The notes under the pieces were generated by a model. The model was not told the origin of the DNA. It searched no databases and was given only the letters and a program-made list of their open reading frames with translations. Source: Trueperaceae bacterium (GTDB lineage Bacteria; Deinococcota; Deinococci; Deinococcales; Trueperaceae). From it: a stretch of 9,382 bases of DNA. This document shows positions 6,190 through 9,382 of this stretch, piece after piece. The DNA is taken from contig SLSQ01000011.1 of NCBI GenBank assembly GCA_007130355.1, positions 1-9,382 on the forward strand, read 5' to 3'. Made by a program: the position numbers and the translations under genes. Numbering within the stretch: the stretch's first letter is position 1; each line of letters opens with the position of its first letter.

Positions 6190-6338
6190 TCCGCATGGGA
6201 GGAGGGGGCCCGCCATGACCTGATCCGCACCGCCCGCACCGTGTCGCGGCCCGCTCGCGACCGCGTACCCCGGGACCCCGACCCCGTCCGCCCCGAAACC
6301 CTCCGCCCCCCTTTCCTTCTTTCCGAGAGGACCTCGCG
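6190..6338 (+). other. dctM-dctP spacer: SD-like mini-ORFs and C-tracts
   Basis: This 149-nt spacer has no convincing promoter. Just after the dctM stop, a strong SD-like purine run (6197-6208) lies inside an eight-codon mini-ORF, ATG at 6194 to TGA at 6215-6217, encoding MGGGGPP. The same run is well placed for a second ATG at 6214, which opens a two-codon ORF (Met-Thr-stop) overlapping the first stop as ATGA. A 6-bp hairpin, GTCGCG (6243-6248) with CGCGAC (6256-6261), follows. C-tracts at 6268-6271, 6276-6279, 6282-6285 and 6291-6294 make a canonical G-quadruplex pattern on the minus (template) strand. A pyrimidine-rich run (6306-6324) then leads to the dctP SD, GAGAGG at 6325-6330. A role in raising or tuning dctP expression is plausible but unproven. 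Confidence 0.4.
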
Positions 6339-7337
6339 ATGAACACGCTCATCCGACCGATCGTGGCCCTGGTGGCCGCCGGCGCGCTCCTGGCCGGTAC
6401 CGCCCTCGCCCAATCGAACATCGTCCTGAACAACGACATCGAGCAGAACTCGATCAAGGGTCGCGCCTTCGATCTGCTCGAAGAGCTGATCGAGGAACGC
6501 CTCGGCGACGAGTTCGCCGTCACCACGCACCACGGCGGCACGCTCTACAGCCAGACCGACCAGATCTCGGCGCTGCAGCTGCAGGCGATCCACTTCATCT
6601 CGCCCACCGTCGGCGTCTACACCGGCGACTTCCCGAAGCTGAACGTGCTGGTGCTGCCGTACCTGCTGCGCAGCCCCGAAGCGATCCAGGCCGCGCTCGA
6701 CGACCCCGCCATCGGGCAGGTGCTGCTCGAGGAGATGGAGCAGGCGAACCTGCAGCCGGTCGCCGCCTGGCTGAACGGCCCGCGCGACGTCGGCACCAGC
6801 GGCGAGCCGATCCTCAGCCTCGAGGACATCCAAGGCGTCCGCATCCGCGTCCCGCCGGGCGACAACTACGTCCGCACCTTCGAAGCGCTCGGCGCGAACG
6901 TGACCACCATCGCCTGGGGCGAGGTCCCGACCGCGCTGCAGCAGGGCATCATCGACGCCGTCGAGCCGGTCCCGCACGCCTGGGTCAGCAGCGGCATGTA
7001 CGAACTGGCCGACCAGATCACCATGACCGAGCACATCTGGGACTTCTACATCGTGTCGGTCAACAAGATGTGGTGGGACGGCCTCGATCCGGACGTCCGC
7101 ACCGAGCTCGAGGCGATCGTCGCCGAGGTCACCGAGGCGAACTGGGCCGAAACGATCCAAGCGAACGAGGACGCCCGCGCCTACATGACCGAGCAGGGCG
7201 CCGTCATCCACGACCTCAGCGACGAGGAGCGCGTCCGCTGGGTCGAAGCGGTCCGCCCCGTCTGGAGCGAACTGGGCGACCCGCTGGTCGGGCCCGAGGT
7301 GATGCAGCGCCTGGCCGAGATCGGCGACGCGCACTGA
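6339..7337 (+). CDS. dctP: TRAP transporter periplasmic substrate-binding protein (DctP type)
   Basis: A 332-residue exported binding protein that captures the carboxylate in the periplasm and hands it to DctQM. The N-terminus is a clear Sec signal peptide: R6, a hydrophobic core at about 8-20, and cleavage after ALA (22-24), leaving a mature Gln25. The DctP fold is shown by LLEELIEERLGDEFAV, a domain with YLLRSPEA, IQGVRIRVPPG (164-174) with R170 in the position of the conserved carboxylate-clamping Arg, LGANVTTIAWGEVPTALQQG (184-203) and the hinge IIDAVEP (204-210), where relatives usually have DGxE. Length is normal. It lies after both membrane genes and has its own SD, GAGAGG at 6325-6330. 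Homologues take C4 dicarboxylates, sialic acid, 2-oxo acids, sugar acids and others; the ligand here cannot be assigned by eye. Confidence 0.93.
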   Translation: MNTLIRPIVALVAAGALLAGTALAQSNIVLNNDIEQNSIKGRAFDLLEELIEERLGDEFAVTTHHGGTLYSQTDQISALQLQAIHFISPTVGVYTGDFPKLNVLVLPYLLRSPEAIQAALDDPAIGQVLLEEMEQANLQPVAAWLNGPRDVGTSGEPILSLEDIQGVRIRVPPGDNYVRTFEALGANVTTIAWGEVPTALQQGIIDAVEPVPHAWVSSGMYELADQITMTEHIWDFYIVSVNKMWWDGLDPDVRTELEAIVAEVTEANWAETIQANEDARAYMTEQGAVIHDLSDEERVRWVEAVRPVWSELGDPLVGPEVMQRLAEIGDAH

Positions 7338-7362
7338 CCGTACGCCGGGAGGCGGGCGGGTT

Positions 7363-7377
7363 CCGGACGGCGTCCGG
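7363..7377. repeat. 15-bp interrupted palindrome downstream of dctP
   Basis: CCGGACG and CGTCCGG are perfect inverted arms around a single central G. The site is 25 nt past the dctP stop in a GC-rich spacer. It could form a small hairpin (5-bp stem CCGGA/TCCGG) or bind a dimeric protein, but it does not resemble the GTATAC-centred dyad upstream of the regulator. No function is assigned. Confidence 0.3.
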
Positions 7378-7445
7378 GCGCGTCCGCCCCTCGGCCGCCC
7401 CCACCGGGACGCGCCCACCGCGTCCCGCAAACGACCCCACCGACT

Positions 7446-7471
7446 CCGGGGGCGCGTCTTCGCGCCCCCGG
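7446..7471 (+). terminator. Perfect 11-bp GC hairpin after dctP (attenuator or 3'-end stabiliser)
   Basis: CCGGGGGCGCG (7446-7456) pairs perfectly with CGCGCCCCCGG (7461-7471) around a TCTT loop. A stem this stable is what intrinsic terminators look like in GC-rich genomes, but no T-tract follows; the next bases are TCCTGAACG. It lies 109 nt after dctP and 27 nt before the SDR start. It could cause partial termination, so the last two genes are expressed less, or protect the dctP mRNA 3' end after processing. The stem is seen directly; its effect is inferred. Confidence 0.55.
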
Positions 7472-7472
7472 T

Positions 7473-7488
7473 CCTGAACGCCTGAACG
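7473..7488 (+). repeat. Tandem 8-bp direct repeat CCTGAACG x2
   Basis: CCTGAACG occurs twice back to back immediately after the hairpin and just before the SDR Shine-Dalgarno (GGAG at 7488-7491). It may be a simple slippage duplication that sets the distance between hairpin and ribosome-binding site. No known motif is recognised. Confidence 0.45.
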
Positions 7489-7497
7489 GAGACCCCC

Positions 7498-8285
7498 ATG
7501 ACGTCCCCCGAACGTGCGGCCCACCCCGACTTCCGTGGTCGCGTGGCGCTGATCACCGGCGGCGCCAGCGGCATCGGCCGCGCCATCGCCGAAGGGTTCG
7601 CCGCCGCCGGCGCGACCACCGTCGCCGCCGATTTGAACGAGGCGGCCCTCGCCGAACTCGCGCCCGCCGGCATCGAGGCCGTCCCGCTGGACGTGACCGA
7701 CGAGGCGCAGGTCGACCGCACCTTCGCCGGCGTCGCCGACCGGCACGGACGCCTCGACGTGGTCGTCAACTGCGCCGGCGTCGTCAGCCGCAAGATCCCC
7801 GTCACCGAGCTCGACGTCGCCGAATGGAACCGCGTGATCGACGTGGACCTGTTCGGCGTGTTCCTCTGCAGCCGCGCCGCCGCCCGCATCCTGCAGCCGG
7901 CCGGCAGCGGCCGGATCATCAACGTCTCCTCGATCACCAGCAAGATCCCGCGCCTGAACATGGCCGCCTACTGCGTCGCCAAGGCGGGCGTGGTGCAACT
8001 GACCAAGGTCCTCGCCCTCGAACTGGCGAAGAGCGGCGTGACCGTGAACGCCCTCTGCCCCGGCGGAACCGTCACCCCGCTGCTCGAGGAGTCGACCAGC
8101 GGCGACGGTCGCGCCGACATGGACTACCGCGTCGCCGGCGACACCAGCGTCTACCGGATGGGCGTCCCGCGCGGCCGCCTCGCCACGCCGGACGACCACG
8201 TCGGTCCGACCCTCTTCCTCGCCTCCGACGCCGCCGCCCACATGACCGGCCAGGCGGTCTTCGTCGACGGGGGAGAGTCGGTCGT

Positions 8286-8289
<4 letters not shown>
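7498..8289 (+). CDS. SDR family NAD(P)-dependent oxidoreductase
   Basis: A 263-residue classical short-chain dehydrogenase that probably oxidises a secondary hydroxyl (or reduces the ketone) of a pathway intermediate. The Rossmann cofactor motif TGGASGIG is at 20-27. D45 at the end of the second strand favours NAD over NADP. NCAG is at 91-94 (usually NNAG). The catalytic set is S145 (NVSS), Y158 and K162 (YCVAK); the fourth member, usually Asn in NLxG, is D117 here (VDLFG), a substitution that may be tolerated. PGGTVTPL and the C-terminal TGQAVFVDGG are family-typical, as is the length. The ATG has a GGAG SD at 7488-7491. It is separated from dctP by 160 nt including a hairpin, and its stop overlaps the next start as ATGA, pairing it with the decarboxylating dehydrogenase. 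Substrate unknown. Confidence 0.93.

Positions 8290-9382
<1,093 letters not shown>

Noticed and set aside
5676..7961. Very long minus-strand open frame (761 codons) spanning dctM, dctP and the SDR gene
   Set aside because: It crosses three well-supported plus-strand genes and two spacers and has no recognisable domain; absence of stop codons is explained by high GC.

Overview
This 9.4-kb window is a single plus-strand gene cluster of ten genes from a GC-rich bacterium. Codons strongly prefer C or G in the third position, and GTG starts and Shine-Dalgarno sites are common. It has no rRNA, tRNA or other phylogenetic marker. The combination of very high GC, good SD sites and a TRAP transporter would fit a Truepera-like Deinococcota, an alphaproteobacterium or another GC-rich phylum. 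The sequence does not decide between them, so taxonomy is left open.

Layout. Positions 1-134 are a control region with a sigma70-like promoter (TTGACA at 18-23), a 22-bp dyad overlapping its -10 element, and a run of 7-bp direct repeats. It is followed by an FCD-type GntR regulator (135-881). Four enzyme-like genes come next, chained by 4-bp stop/start overlaps: an AtuA/DUF1446 protein (878-2251), a DUF4387 protein (2248-2652), an isocitrate lyase/PEP mutase superfamily enzyme (2649-3560) and an HD-domain metalloprotein (3557-4177). A TRAP transporter follows as small membrane subunit (4193-4870), large membrane subunit (4870-6189) and, after a 149-nt leader, periplasmic binding protein (6339-7337). 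After a 160-nt spacer with a strong hairpin come an SDR oxidoreductase (7498-8289) and an isocitrate/isopropylmalate-type dehydrogenase (8286 to the window end, lacking only its last residues).

How it fits together (inference). The genes look like one substrate-inducible catabolic operon. The GntR protein senses a small carboxylate and controls its own operon. The TRAP system imports a carboxylate, probably hydroxylated. Two NAD(P)-type dehydrogenases and a C-C lyase then break it down, assisted by the AtuA/DUF4387 pair and the HD protein, whose reactions are not established. The substrate cannot be read from the sequence. The pairing of two poorly characterised families (DUF1446 and DUF4387) with an HD metalloprotein carrying a full two-metal ligand set and a lyase lacking the isocitrate-lyase cysteine makes this a good candidate for an undescribed carboxylate degradation route.

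No mobile elements, CRISPR arrays, RNA genes or broken genes were seen. The only non-coding stretches are the 134-nt upstream region, a 15-nt gap before dctQ, and the 149-nt and 160-nt spacers flanking dctP. None exceeds 300 nt.
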